In this document: positions 47,852 to 58,588 of the stretch, in pieces | Layout: the number at the start of each line of letters is the position of its first letter | Position numbering within the stretch: the stretch's first letter is position 1 | Made by a program: the position numbers and the translations under genes | Notes under the pieces: generated by a model | Seen by the model: the letters and a program-made list of their open reading frames with translations, nothing else | Databases searched by the model: none | What the model was told of the DNA's origin: nothing | Source of the DNA: Galaxea fascicularis | Taxonomy: Eukaryota > Cnidaria > Anthozoa > Scleractinia > Euphylliidae | DNA length: 64,000 bases | Direction of reading: 5' to 3' | Assembly: GCA_948470475.1 (NCBI GenBank) | Contig: OX419345.1 | Coordinates: 2,848,501 to 2,912,500, forward strand

Positions 47852-48582
47852 TCAGAACCTCGGTACCCTCTTATATCCATCAATAATGTCGTTCCCAGAC
47901 GATAGCTTGCCCATCAGCCAGCGACCATACCCGCCATGTGTGATAAAAGTGTCACTTGGAGGCCTGTTGAAATGCTGAAAAAAACTTGGTAATGGTTAGC
48001 TAACCAAAACTGCTCGTAGGGTTTCACCTAATTCAACTCTTCAACCTCAGTAAAACAATCTGGTGACCGATTGCGATTCTTATATTAATGTAGCACCGTG
48101 AAGATAGCTATTATTTTGTTCATGTTGTTTTGAAGTAGATAATAATATCATTTCTCTTCCAAGCAATAATTTGGCACCAATGAATGGCAACGTTTTTCTT
48201 TCTTTTCTGTCTCTAAATGCAGCAGAAGGCTTTATCAATTTCTAAGAAAACAAACCAATTTAACTTCAATCTGATGATGATGATGACGATGATGATGATA
48301 CCGAGATGATCACAGCTAAAAATTTGTCATTTGCCAGTTTCACATTAAAAGAAGAAATAGCAAGCTTTTCATCACATCAAATTACTGCAGACATGGAACA
48401 ATAAACTTTATTGAACAGTTGTGTTATTATTTGATACAAAGATAGGTAACTTTAACGCGTTCAAGTCAGGTTTATGCGGAACAGCCAAACTGGGGTTTAC
48501 TTACAATTCCCAAATTGACGTCAGTTTTTATGCGTCTGTCCTCTTGTTGATGATACATTGCTTCATAACATTTGGCAAAGTG
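47852..48582 (-). CDS. Two orphan exons of an unidentified gene (partial)
   Basis: Exon 48582-48505 (HFAKCYEAMYHQQEDRRIKT..NLGI) has acceptor TTTCCACAG and donor GTAAGTA. Exon 47974-47852 (HFNRPPSDTFITHGGYGRWL..KRVPRF, stop) has acceptor TTTTTTTCAG. The two join in phase 0, and together they read like the C-terminus of a real protein. Nothing in phase was found between 48582 and the CAP gene's stop, so the 5' part is missing: either remote, an alternative 3' end of the upstream CAP gene, or decayed. I do not recognise the family. Confidence 0.4.
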
Positions 48583-48986
48583 CTGTGGAAATCACGAGCT
48601 GTTGAAATCACACTTTCGAGGTTTTCGTCATTTACAACAATAAAACCTCCAAAACTTTTAATTGCCGGGTTTAAATGAGGGGAAGAGACACAGCAAATAG
48701 CCAAAACATGAATTTTACTCAAATTGACGCTAACATTTTTCAATTACTTATTTCTGAAAATCCCCTGCTGTCTAAAAGTACTTCTAGTTTGATCGCGAAC
48801 TCTCTTGTGGGCTCACTCTTAAGCTCTACTGATCTAACAATTGAAATCTACAGGAACGATTTGTCTTAATGGATAAGACCACAAATTCTCAACTTCTTTT
48901 CAGCTATATACAGGGAACTCAATATCTAAAAAAAGTATTAATCTACCAAAATGAAGTAAACATAAAACGTTTTCAGCACATTCAGG

Positions 48987-50565
48987 CTACGTGTTCCGAT
49001 CATTGCTGGCCACTTGTCCTCTTTTGAACACGCTGGAGTACACATCAGTTTTTGCCGTCTCTTTCATTCCAGGTCTTAGTACATTCCCTGAGACACCATC
49101 CCCGAAATTTCCGGGGGGGCTGTAGAGTGCCACTATGAACACGTCATTAGCGAGCAACCCCTTGCGAAGGGCACAACCCATGCCAAGGAACCGAGAGCTT
49201 TTCCAAACCAATTGCGTGAATGAACTTGTGTCATCTTGGATGTGAGGGTAGTTATAACTGTAGTTTCCGCTTTGCTAATGGGGGAATTAAAATGTGACAG
49301 TTACGTGTACCTAGAAAAAAAGTTCCTTACTGGTCCATGCCAGGGAACTGGCCTTACAGCTGTTGTTACTATGGTTGTTAGTAACTGGTGCTATTTGGCT
49401 GAGGGTGGCTAACCTGATTCCCAGACGGTCCTATGTCGTTCGCCTAAATTTCCTCCCTTCCATGGGGAAGGGATTTTGGGCGAGAGACCTCGGAATTTCT
49501 GAGATCAGTTCAGGCTAAAGGATGGTCAGTGTTGGAAAGAAATCGTTTCCAGTTTTTACCACCCGCAACCTTTAAAGCCATCGTTCTCTTTTGCTAGTTC
49601 GAAAGCTGATAGAATCCTGAGATAAGAAAGGTAGAACGCTTATCATATAAGGTATATCAGCAACTATTGTTATAAGGAAAGCACGTTTGCAGCTATATAG
49701 CGGGACAGTACTTAGAAGTATCAGATACAGTAACACTCGCTACAGACCTGATACCATTTATCTGTAGCCTTCATGACTGCAGTGGAGTCGCAGCCAAATG
49801 TCACGCCCAGGAACTTTTCCACATTCTCTCCAACGGTCTCTTCGTCCGGTACCTGAAATCTCTTAGTGCCACTTTTACTAAACTGCTGGGCCATTTTATA
49901 CGCTATCTCAGTAGCCTGCGATGACAGGTTGTCAGACCACCTCAGGGGTCGGGCGTGATGATACAGGCGGTAACGATTGTGAGTGTTCAGTGCTGTTCCC
50001 GCAAACTCTATGGGGCTACCTAGGAAAGTGGCAAAGTAGCAATGACGTGAGAAAGTCGTTATCTTTAGACAGAAAGGTTAGATTTGGTATAGAAAGACTA
50101 AATGTCAGTGTAAAGCTGGTGAGGAACCGTGACAAAAAAACTTTAACATTAAAAGTTTCCGTGATTTGGGGATTCAACGTGAGAAGAGAGCAGATAGTCA
50201 AACGTTAGGAAGACAAGTTTACTTACCTATTTTAACTGTGTCCGGCTTAAGAACAAATCCCTGCACTCTGTGAATTTGTTCTTCCCCTGACTCGGGAACT
50301 AGTGGGCCAATAATGCTTTTACCGCTGCTGCCCAAGATCACTAGCAAGAGAAAGAGGTAAACATGACGTGTATGTGTATATCTAATGATTGAAACATTAA
50401 AAATAAATGTGACATCTCTCCTTAAATTATTGCAGTGATTAAGATCATGATAATGATGATGAGGACGAAGAGGACAATGATGATGATGATGAGGATGATG
50501 ACGATGATGACGATGATGACGATGATGACGATGATGACGACGACGACGACAATGACGATGATAAA

Positions 50566-50603
<38 letters not shown>

Positions 50604-51187
50604 GAAGACAGACTGAGCGAAAGTCAGCCCATTTTGTTAAACCATCGGCAATGATCAAACCTTCGTGTCACGAGAATAATAGAGATGGTCAGTCACCAAG
50701 GAGGAAGCATCTTGTTGTTTGGACAAAGTCTTTTTAACAAGCATCATGAGGAATAAGGGAGGGCAGACAAGAGCTAATACCTGCTGCAGTACGGTAATCA
50801 CAACTTGAGCGACGATAGTAAAATACAACGTGAGTATTTTCCGTTTCTTACCAGAGTAATGATGTCTCTTCGGCATATTGGTTCTGTACACATAAGCGGT
50901 TTGCAGTTCGATTGACTTTTTCGATGCTTTGGTCATCTGATATTCATTTGTGTCATCTGTGACGAATGGAGGTTTTAATTAGACGAACATATCCCAGTGC
51001 AGTAGTACACATGCATAAAGCAACAAGGTTCTTCTAGCGCTAGCTGTGTCAACCCGAGCGTCGAATCCAAACCCAAGTGCCCAACTTCCTTAGGAGTCGG
51101 CTTTTTAATCACAGACTTACCTGAGTCTTTTGCAACACACAAGACGGCTTGAAACAGCAGAAGACTTCTTACTGTCACGATTGTCAT
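48987..51187 (-). CDS. Secreted CAP-domain (SCP/TAPS) protein B with degenerate tetrad
   Basis: Five exons: 51187-51121, 50956-50852, 50340-50227, 50019-49748, 49274-48987; 281 residues, all phases consistent. Exon 1 encodes a clear signal peptide (MTIVTVRSLLLFQAVLCVAK). A poorly conserved basic/polar linker precedes the CAP domain: LNTHNRYRLYHHARPLRWSD, GENVEKF, then SSFTQLVWKSSRFLGMGCA and VFIVALYSPPGN. CAP (CRISP/GAPR-1/allergen V5) proteins act outside cells or at membranes in sterol binding, defence and venoms; the role here is unknown. The usual HFTQ[VL]W His is Ser, the WYxE Glu is Gln (KWYQQ), and no His precedes GEN, so only the GEN Glu of the tetrad remains. Confidence 0.82.
50448..50604. 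repeat. (GAT/GAC)n trinucleotide array
   Basis: About 150 bp of near-continuous GATGAT/GACGAT repeats in an intron of CAP protein B. It produces long poly-Met/Thr and poly-Ile shadow ORFs on the two strands. Confidence 0.95.
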
Positions 51188-51274
51188 TCTTCATGCTACT
51201 TTGTCACTGTATCTGTTCATGAAACCAAGTTAGGCTATAAGAAATTATTATTATTATTATATCTCTCGGTTAGT

Positions 51275-51485
51275 ACGCACGCTGTGATTGGTCAATTTTG
51301 CGAGCCGTACTTTCCTGTACGGCCCGCTAAATTTGAAAATATCTTACTAACTTCCTTTTCTCGGTCCGTACTGTAAGTTACGGATCCACGTTTTTTCCTG
51401 TTGATTTATGGCCCGCGCGCTTCGCGCTTGGGCCATAAGCGAACGGGAAAAAACTCGGTCCGTAACTTACAGTACGGACCTCAAA
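51275..51485. mobile_element. GGTCCGTA foldback element, copy 3 (best preserved)
   Basis: Arms TCGGTCCGTACTGTAAGTTA and TAACTTACAGTACGGACC flank a CGCGCGCTTCGCGCTTGGGC centre. The adjacent AGCGGGCCGTACAGG / TGATTGGTCAATTTT segment (51275-51340) recurs in inverted form at 24590-24655, so a longer family member probably existed. It lies just upstream of CAP gene B. Confidence 0.7.
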
Positions 51486-51487
51486 CT

Positions 51488-53255
51488 CGGTAAATAAGAG
51501 GTATTTATTATTATTATTATTATTATCATCGTCATCATTATCATACTTGAGGTTGAAAGGTTCCGAAACATCACTAAAACCCTGCTAAAATGTTCATTCA
51601 TTGTGGAAGATTACTTTAGCAGAAAAACGTGTAAAGACTGTAGGATAAAGCAACGTCAAACTTTAGCTACTTTTCAACAATCAACTAAGCGCCAACTCGA
51701 GCTCCACCCTCCTCTCTCCCAGACAAAAAAAACACCTTTCATTGGCGTTCGGGGTGAGGGGGGGGGGGAGTGCATCCAGTAAGTTTTGATCGGAAGAATA
51801 TTTAATCTACCCGCTTTTTTATTGGTTTAACGATTTATTTAGCAGGAGTTTGTACCACAACCGAATTTTCCATTGCCAAATGAGCGGCCTGATTGTGATG
51901 ACTAAGGTCTAACCATGAATGCAAAGTTAAACCCAGCCCCAACTCAACGGACAAGTGGCCTCAGCCGTGTAGAGAACGTTGCAACTGTGATTCGGAAATC
52001 GTAGAAAAAACCTAACTGATGCACATATTGGTGATACGTTCACTTGTCACATATGCCAAATCGTTTGCTTGACCAGAGTTACGTTGGATCAGTAGGACAA
52101 CAAGTAACTGACGAAGGATATCCAGTTATTTTCAGTGGAATCAGTTCCTAAAACGATCGATATCAGGGTCTGGTAGTAATCTGACTAAACACGGTGTAGC
52201 AGGTTGATCAATCGTTGGGTCGGAACATACCATGTTCCGTGTTAGAAACTGTCAGTAGTAACTACAGGTTAATGGATGCCAATCGAAAACACTGAAAATC
52301 AATCGGGAGAACCCGTTCTAGCGATGCTGACCTAAAAAGGAAAGAGATCAGGTTTCATCGATGGAATTGCATCGACCTCTTATTCACGTCTGAATGCCCA
52401 TACCTCAGTTTCTTCCTTGAAAACCAGACCAAAACTTGCCTTAAATTTAGAAGAGCTGCATCTCCGCGTCTTATCAGTTGTGATTAAGCGCTTCTTTGAA
52501 GCTTAACTGCCCAGCAAGGTAAATTCATAGACAGTGAATTTCGCAGAGAAGGCCATAGAGTTTGCGATTAAATATGTATAAGTAGCGGAGTTAGTTTTCA
52601 CCTAACTTAACCTAACTTAACTTGACCTCGCGTCATGGCTAAACATATCAATAACAAAGAGCAAAAATAATTCGGTTAGGAAAGACTTGGAAGAAAGATT
52701 TAGAATAAAGAATTGATAAAAAGTGGATGAATTCGGAGAAGGGCAGTCTAAACTGAGCAGTGAGTTTATGAGACGGACATTAAACGTTTCTTCGAAACCA
52801 ACAATTGCATGGGCTTGCTGGTATAAACGGCTGATTTGCGAACTGTTATACATTTCTCGCCAAGATATCACGTTTAATGGACTTAGAGAATTTTGGTATC
52901 GATTGGAAACAATTCATCCGACGTAATCACTTCACTTTCTTTAAGAAAAATAAATTTTAAAACAAGAAATGTATATTCTGTTTAACTGCAATTCCTCTTA
53001 GTATCATTCAATAGAAAGCTATTGTTTGACCAGTAGAAGGCGAGATCAAGCGAGGTACTGTTGTTGTTATAACTGTATCATCCAGTCCATCACAATAAAC
53101 TGAAAAGGTATATATCTCAAGCACTTTTATTAAAAACGGACCAGGAATTGCAGAAAAGGGAAAGGGAAACGTTCTAGAGAGGGTGATATATGAGATATTT
53201 TGCTAAAATGGGTGATTCTGTGACAGCTTGCAAACGTTACAGAAACACTTCGTTG
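51488..53255. other. Intergenic region between the two CAP genes
   Basis: Holds (ATT)n near 51511-51545 and an unremarkable AT-rich remainder. No exon with both splice signals and coding similarity was found. Confidence 0.5.
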
Positions 53256-55141
53256 TCACGCCTTGTTCTTGCGCACTTCCTGTTGTATTTTCCCGCGCTT
53301 GACGGACAGTCCATCCTTGGCTTCGTACATTTGATTTCGCCGGCGAAAAATCGAGGAATAAGCATCGTTGACATTTTTGCTTGGACTGATAACATTTTGA
53401 CGCAGAGCTCGGGGGCTATTTCCTGGAGGATAGTATAAAGCTACCACAAAAATATCACTGCTAAGAGTTCCTTTCCTTTGCGCACATCCCATGCCAACAT
53501 TACGTGTCCCCTTCCAGATAACTTGAGTAAAAGAATCCGTATTGCTATTTAGCCGGGGATCGGCATAGCTGTAGTTATTTCCCTGATTGTACCAGATCTT
53601 CGTCGCTTCTTCGCCAGCTGTCTCGCAGTCGAAATTGACCGCAGAGAGCTTGGCGCGGTTTTCTCCAAACAGATCTAAACCCGGTACTTGAATAGTTCCT
53701 TTGAGAGCCATTTGGTAGGCAAGTTTCTGGGCCTGTACTGCCAGTTTATCTGACCATTTGAGAGAGGGTACATGATGAATCGCACGGAAAGTGTTGTGTT
53801 CTTGAAAACCATGACGAGCAAACGTAATGAATTTACCTAAGAGTGAAAGGAAGACCCAACACAGAGACATTAACGCATAAAACTTGTCAACTTCATGATG
53901 AAAATGGTGTCGGGCTGGTAAAATTGGCACGCACAAAACATGAATACAGTGTGTTGCGTTTGATAACAATACTCATGTCAAATTATTTCCATAAAATTTG
54001 AGGTATGGAAAAAATGAATTTATAACTCATTATACCGGGCTCTTGGAAAAGTTCCAGAAGACAATCAGTGAATCAGGGGCGTAGGGACCACATCATGATA
54101 CGCAGCTACGCACGTGCGTACATCCGCAAAACAAAAAAATTAACCTTAACTTTCAGCCGAAAATTCTTCACAACCAACAGATTGGTTGAAGTAGATCTTT
54201 AACTCTAAATGTCAAAAGCTCTTAACCGAAATTCCCTTACATCTGTCCAGTTATGAGAACATCAAGTCAAAGTAAAAACAATAAAGAAATAATAGTTCAT
54301 GACTCACACATACTTTTCAGAAGTCCGTTGAGATCTCTTGGTTGACCTGCACCCTGCACGTTTCTAATAGACCCAGCACCTTATTAAAAATACGGTTACC
54401 ACTATTACATATTTGCCTTAAGTATCAACGAAACAGCAAAATAGCTATATCGACCGAAAAGCCAGGAAAACTCTATTTCGGAGAAAAGTCAATCCCAAAA
54501 CATTTACTACTTTCCTCTGGTCATAAGAGTAACATGTGAAATTAGTAGTGTTTCTCTCAGGCCGCTAGGTCGGTTAAGAGACAGTCTGCAATTCTTAGTC
54601 TTGTTTTGAAGCAGACACCGTTATCTGAGCAAGATCCATTTGCCGTTATCATGATTTGCAGCACGTAATGCACAAGTTGTTGAGTCACTAAAACTGAGAG
54701 CCTTCTACTTCGTTCATTGGATGGAGCCCGGGACGGGGAGAGAAGAGAGGGACTGTCCCCATCCCTGAGTAACAGGACCTAACACGGCACGGGAAGGGGA
54801 TCAGCTAGGCATTTTGTAAAAGGGATATCATAGAATTATAAGAGCAATAATTTTTCTTGATGGGTATTTCCCATTTTGCACACTTAAATCATGAAACTTT
54901 TACATAACTGAAATCCTAAGCTACTGCTGAAACCAAACAGTACAAATCCGTCTACTCTAAACTGTTCAAGTGTCGTTTAATTCTAAAAGGTAAGCAGTTG
55001 ATTGTAAGTGGCCACCATTGCGAAATGTGCACCCATGATATGATAGCAGACACGTTGTATTTTATACTTACATAATTGTCTGTTTAAGAAAAAGGTTGCA
55101 ACGAGAAAATACGCCGCTGCGAAAGTAAACCTTCGGTACAT
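53256..55141 (-). CDS. Secreted CAP-domain (SCP/TAPS) protein A with degenerate tetrad
   Basis: Three exons: 55141-55072, 54346-54308, 53836-53256; 229 residues, all joined in phase 1. Exon 1 encodes MYRRFTFAAAYFLVATFFLN, a signal peptide. The CAP domain fills exon 3: FQEHNTFRAIHHVPSLKWSD, FGENRAKL, WYNQGNNYSYADP, DSFTQVIWKGTRNVGMGCAQ, FVVALYYPPGN. A basic tail (SVKRGKIQQEVRKNKA) follows. Like its neighbour CAP protein B it has Ser for His before FTQ, Gln for Glu after WYN and no His before GEN. The two are probable tandem paralogs, although CAP-B has two extra 5' exons. Confidence 0.85.
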
Positions 55142-57934
55142 GGATCACGTCCTCTGCCTCCTGCAAACAAGAATTAAAAGTATCTTAAGTGGTTGAATCA
55201 CCCAAAATTCATGTTAACTGGTTGACAAACGTATTTTAAGCGGACCGTTTAGCGTCTAAACTGAGAAGCAACTTAATTTACCTTTGCGCGCGAATCTTCA
55301 GAAATTCGCGATCATTTAGCAAGTTAACTCCAAAGCCCCAAATTACAGCTTTTCTGAGACAACGACACGATCAGGACTTGTCTGTTCGTTTGGGTCCACT
55401 CGGATGATCTATCTTTATTCCACCGTGAATTTCAAAACCATTTATGTGGAAAACCGTGAAGGAATCGACATTACAAAAAATATCATATATATAACCAATT
55501 ACCAAGCAATCTGTTGTTTTGACTCGAATTCACCTAAGATCAACACAAGGAGTAGTTAGTGGTTCAGTAAATAAATAATTTAGGTAAGTTTAGAATTTGA
55601 AGATTTAGTTTCTATTACCTGCATTTTTCTGGTTGTTCTATTGGTATTTAACCATTAGTTTTCGGTTCACTGAAGGATTTGAAAAATCGAGCTGTTGCTG
55701 GTGGGGAGGGGACGGGAGAAAATGAGGGGAGGGGTGAAGTGGTAGTCGTGAATATGGCCGCTCCCTTCGTACAACCGAAACAGGTAGACTGCGAATAGAC
55801 CGACCGACGATACGGCGGCCATCTTAAGCTTGAATCGCAAGGTACTGGGGGGCGTCCAGGGGGCAAAGCCGAAACTAAGATGGCAGCGATGGTGGTAGTG
55901 AGAAGTTGAACAATGTCCTAACCGTACGTTCGTGCTATTTGTCTCTTACAATGGGTAAAGGTGATCGATGTGCTGTGTTTGGCTGTGTCAATGTCAGATA
56001 ATAATAAAATAATAATAATAATAATAATGCTTTAGTCAAAATACACATTCTGCTATTACAATCTAGTAAATTTACAATTCATAGTTAATTATATATAGTA
56101 CAATGATGGGCAAGCCAGAAAGCTAAGTCAACCAGTTAGGTTTTCTTGTTAGAAGATATAAGGAAAACTATATTATTAAGTGACGGTCCATATAAGCCGA
56201 GAAGGATAGCACCACAAGGCAAGGAATGGAAAACGGTGCTAACTTTTGAGCACCTTTGCTACTGTTATATCATACTTCTGATTGGCTCAATCAGCAAAAT
56301 CTACTAAAACTTCAAGTAGCTGTACATATTGATTCATCCGAAATTTATCAACGTTCTTCCTTCCAACAAAATCAAAACACCACGGTGATCCTATATGGGC
56401 AATATTGGAAAATTGGAGGCTTTTATTGTCTTTGTCTACGACTGTTGTCTGTCCACTTTGAATCGGTGTTCACGTCTGCATTTTAACTGAGTCAAGGCTG
56501 ACACAATTACACTGGAATCTCTTAAGTACTGAATTGGGAGTTTGAAATTCAGTGATCCCTCACTCAGAGCATGTGTCGGCGCGAATTGACCATTCCCAGT
56601 GTTTTTGAGCTATAGGGCATAATAGAATGGAATTAACCGGAAACACTACCATTAGAACCAGTTATTGTTAGTTCCTATTACCGTTAGAGTTGTTTTTAGT
56701 TAGCTAGTGGCTACTGGGCAAAGTTTTATGAGCATCCGGTACTTGAACGCACTCAAGTCCACGTGACGTTAATAATGTGAACATAAAAGGCTATAAAAGT
56801 GCAAGCTAAGTTCTCGAGTAACATAACTAATAAGGTATTGTTATTGCTGTTGTATGCATGTTTGGGGTGGGGAATCTTTCTACCATAGCCATGCCTTTTT
56901 ATTTGGTATATTTATTGGGTAAACACCGATGTAACACATTAAGTTTACGAAGGGCCATCTTAAAACCAGAGAAACATCAAATAACGTCGGACGTATTTTC
57001 GTTTTGGGTGTTTTTAGGCAGGATTCTAAAAATATAATAATTGAACTACTTATCAGTTGGGAGACTATTGCCCACGACCCACACAGTAAAAAAAATCTGT
57101 TTTTAGTAGTGGTGGTTCCATGGGTTCCGTAGGTTCCGTGAATAGTTAGAAGTGCCGTTCGCAACTACAGATTTTCATGTTGCAAAATACAGAGCTGCCG
57201 CTTGCTAAACTCAGTATAGAATACATAGCCACTTTGAGTTCACTTGGCAATTAATATATTACAGATTTTACTAATACCGTTTCGTTTTGCAGATTACAGT
57301 AACCCAAAATAAAGAGTACACCAAAGAAAAAGGCCGTGACGGTAATTTGCACCAAGGAATTTTTATTTCAAACGGTTGAAAGATCAGTCCCCTTAGACAA
57401 TTCGAATGTGAACTCGACTAGGAGTGTGAATTCGCAGAGATCCAGGATGCATAGGTTACGATGATTTTCTTCAACTCTTAGTTGTTCTTTGCATTAAATG
57501 TGAACTCGACTAGGAGTGTGAATTCGCAGAGATCCAGGATGCATAGGTTACGATGATTTTCTTCAACTCTTAGTTGTTCTTTGCATTAAAAAAGCAGATA
57601 TGAGTTATACTAACTGAACGAAAATTCTACTGAATAAAACCTCAGGTCAGATATTTAAGGCTGGCTTGCAGACTGCAAACAGCTTGCGTGACTAAGTCAC
57701 TAAGGCAGAAAGAAAGAGTTTCACCCACTGCTTCCTTAACGTTTCGCGTCCCTTTCACGAGAATGAGAAAAAGCTTTTAATTAAGCAGTAGCCACACGCA
57801 GTCCTTGACTCAGTGAGTGCCTATTTTTGTAAATATGGCGGGCACGGGAAAACGCTCAACGTTGCCCCCAACTACACAGTGGGAGGGGAAACTGGGAATG
57901 AGGAAGCGTGTCCTTGATCTGGCGAGGAGACAAA
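55142..57934. other. Intergenic region, divergent between CAP gene A and CALHM-like gene 1
   Basis: GGCGGCCATCTT at 55814-55825 (minus strand AAGATGGCCGCC) may mark the CAP-A promoter. Around 55417-55760 sequence begins that recurs at 59843-60270, the left part of a tandem duplication. (AAT)n lies near 55999-56030. No gene found. Confidence 0.5.
57407..57590. repeat. 92-bp perfect direct duplication
   Basis: Segment 57407-57498 (TGTGAACTCGACTAGGAGTG onward) is repeated without visible change at 57499-57590. An identical pair implies a very recent duplication, about 0.4 kb upstream of CALHM-like gene 1. Confidence 0.95.
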
Positions 57935-58588
57935 ATGTCTTCTACGTTATCCAATTCTGTTTCCCATCAAGCTGCTCCAATTCTGCGATTTTTTGAAGAC
58001 GCAGTCCGACAAATCTATCGTCGAATCAGTCAACAGGCAGTAACTTCACTTCTTAAAACCGCTCTCCTGTTTTTGGCCGTGTATGGGCTTAAAGAAGTGC
58101 TGGTAAGAATGTTCGGCTTCAGATGCCCCCAACACTGGTATTTTTTCTACGGAAGCCTCTACATTTTCGGCCCCACAATTTTCTTCCTTTGTTTTGCGTT
58201 CGTCTTTTGTCGGCCGTTCTGGGAATTTGTCACGGGATGCTGTGGTTCGCGCAGCAGAATACAACTGTTGTCTTCGCCAAGCGCTGCATTGAGTATTTAC
58301 TTGGCTATTTCTGCACCGTTTCTTTGGGTGGCTGCGGCCCTTTCAGAAGAAGAGTATTATTTTTGCGCAGTGTACGGTGTGGAGACTAACAAAATGAAGC
58401 GGTTGAGGTGTCCGGGGTCTAGGTATGGGCTGTCTTCGACGGCTATAACACAGGAAAGGTTCGCAGGAAGCGCCGAGTGTCATCTTATTGCGTGGGGGGT
58501 CATAATCTCATGGGCCATCACTTCAGCATTTATGGTGTCGCTGTATCGTTGTCTCGTCAGAGATGAAAAACAAAAAAGTTTCGTATAG
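57935..58588 (+). CDS. CALHM-like channel protein 1 (intronless)
   Basis: 217 residues from ATG 57935 (MSSTLSNSVSHQ). The order of features matches the calcium homeostasis modulator family of large-pore channels: TM1 (~41-58), GFRCPQH loop cysteine, TM2 (YIFGPTIFFLCFAFVFCRPF), TM3 region SAPFLWVAAALSEEEYYFCA (compare APxxWVAVALL...CA of CALHMs), extracellular KRLRCPG cysteine, and TM4 (LIAWGVIISWAITSAFMVSL). The chain stops ~15 residues after TM4, so the long cytosolic helix that assembles CALHM oligomers is absent, and one of the two Cys of the TM1-TM2 CxC motif is missing. The 5' flank has TATGGCGGGC. Confidence 0.65.
   Translation: MSSTLSNSVSHQAAPILRFFEDAVRQIYRRISQQAVTSLLKTALLFLAVYGLKEVLVRMFGFRCPQHWYFFYGSLYIFGPTIFFLCFAFVFCRPFWEFVTGCCGSRSRIQLLSSPSAALSIYLAISAPFLWVAAALSEEEYYFCAVYGVETNKMKRLRCPGSRYGLSSTAITQERFAGSAECHLIAWGVIISWAITSAFMVSLYRCLVRDEKQKSFV

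Noticed and set aside
48528..48743. Possible signal-peptide protein MKNVSVNLSKIHVLAICC
   Set aside because: The apparent Met is a TTG codon and no upstream ATG fits; it overlaps the better-supported exon 48505-48582.
50422..50737. Poly-Met/Thr and poly-Ile ORFs
   Set aside because: Direct translation of the (GAT/GAC)n microsatellite in a CAP gene intron.
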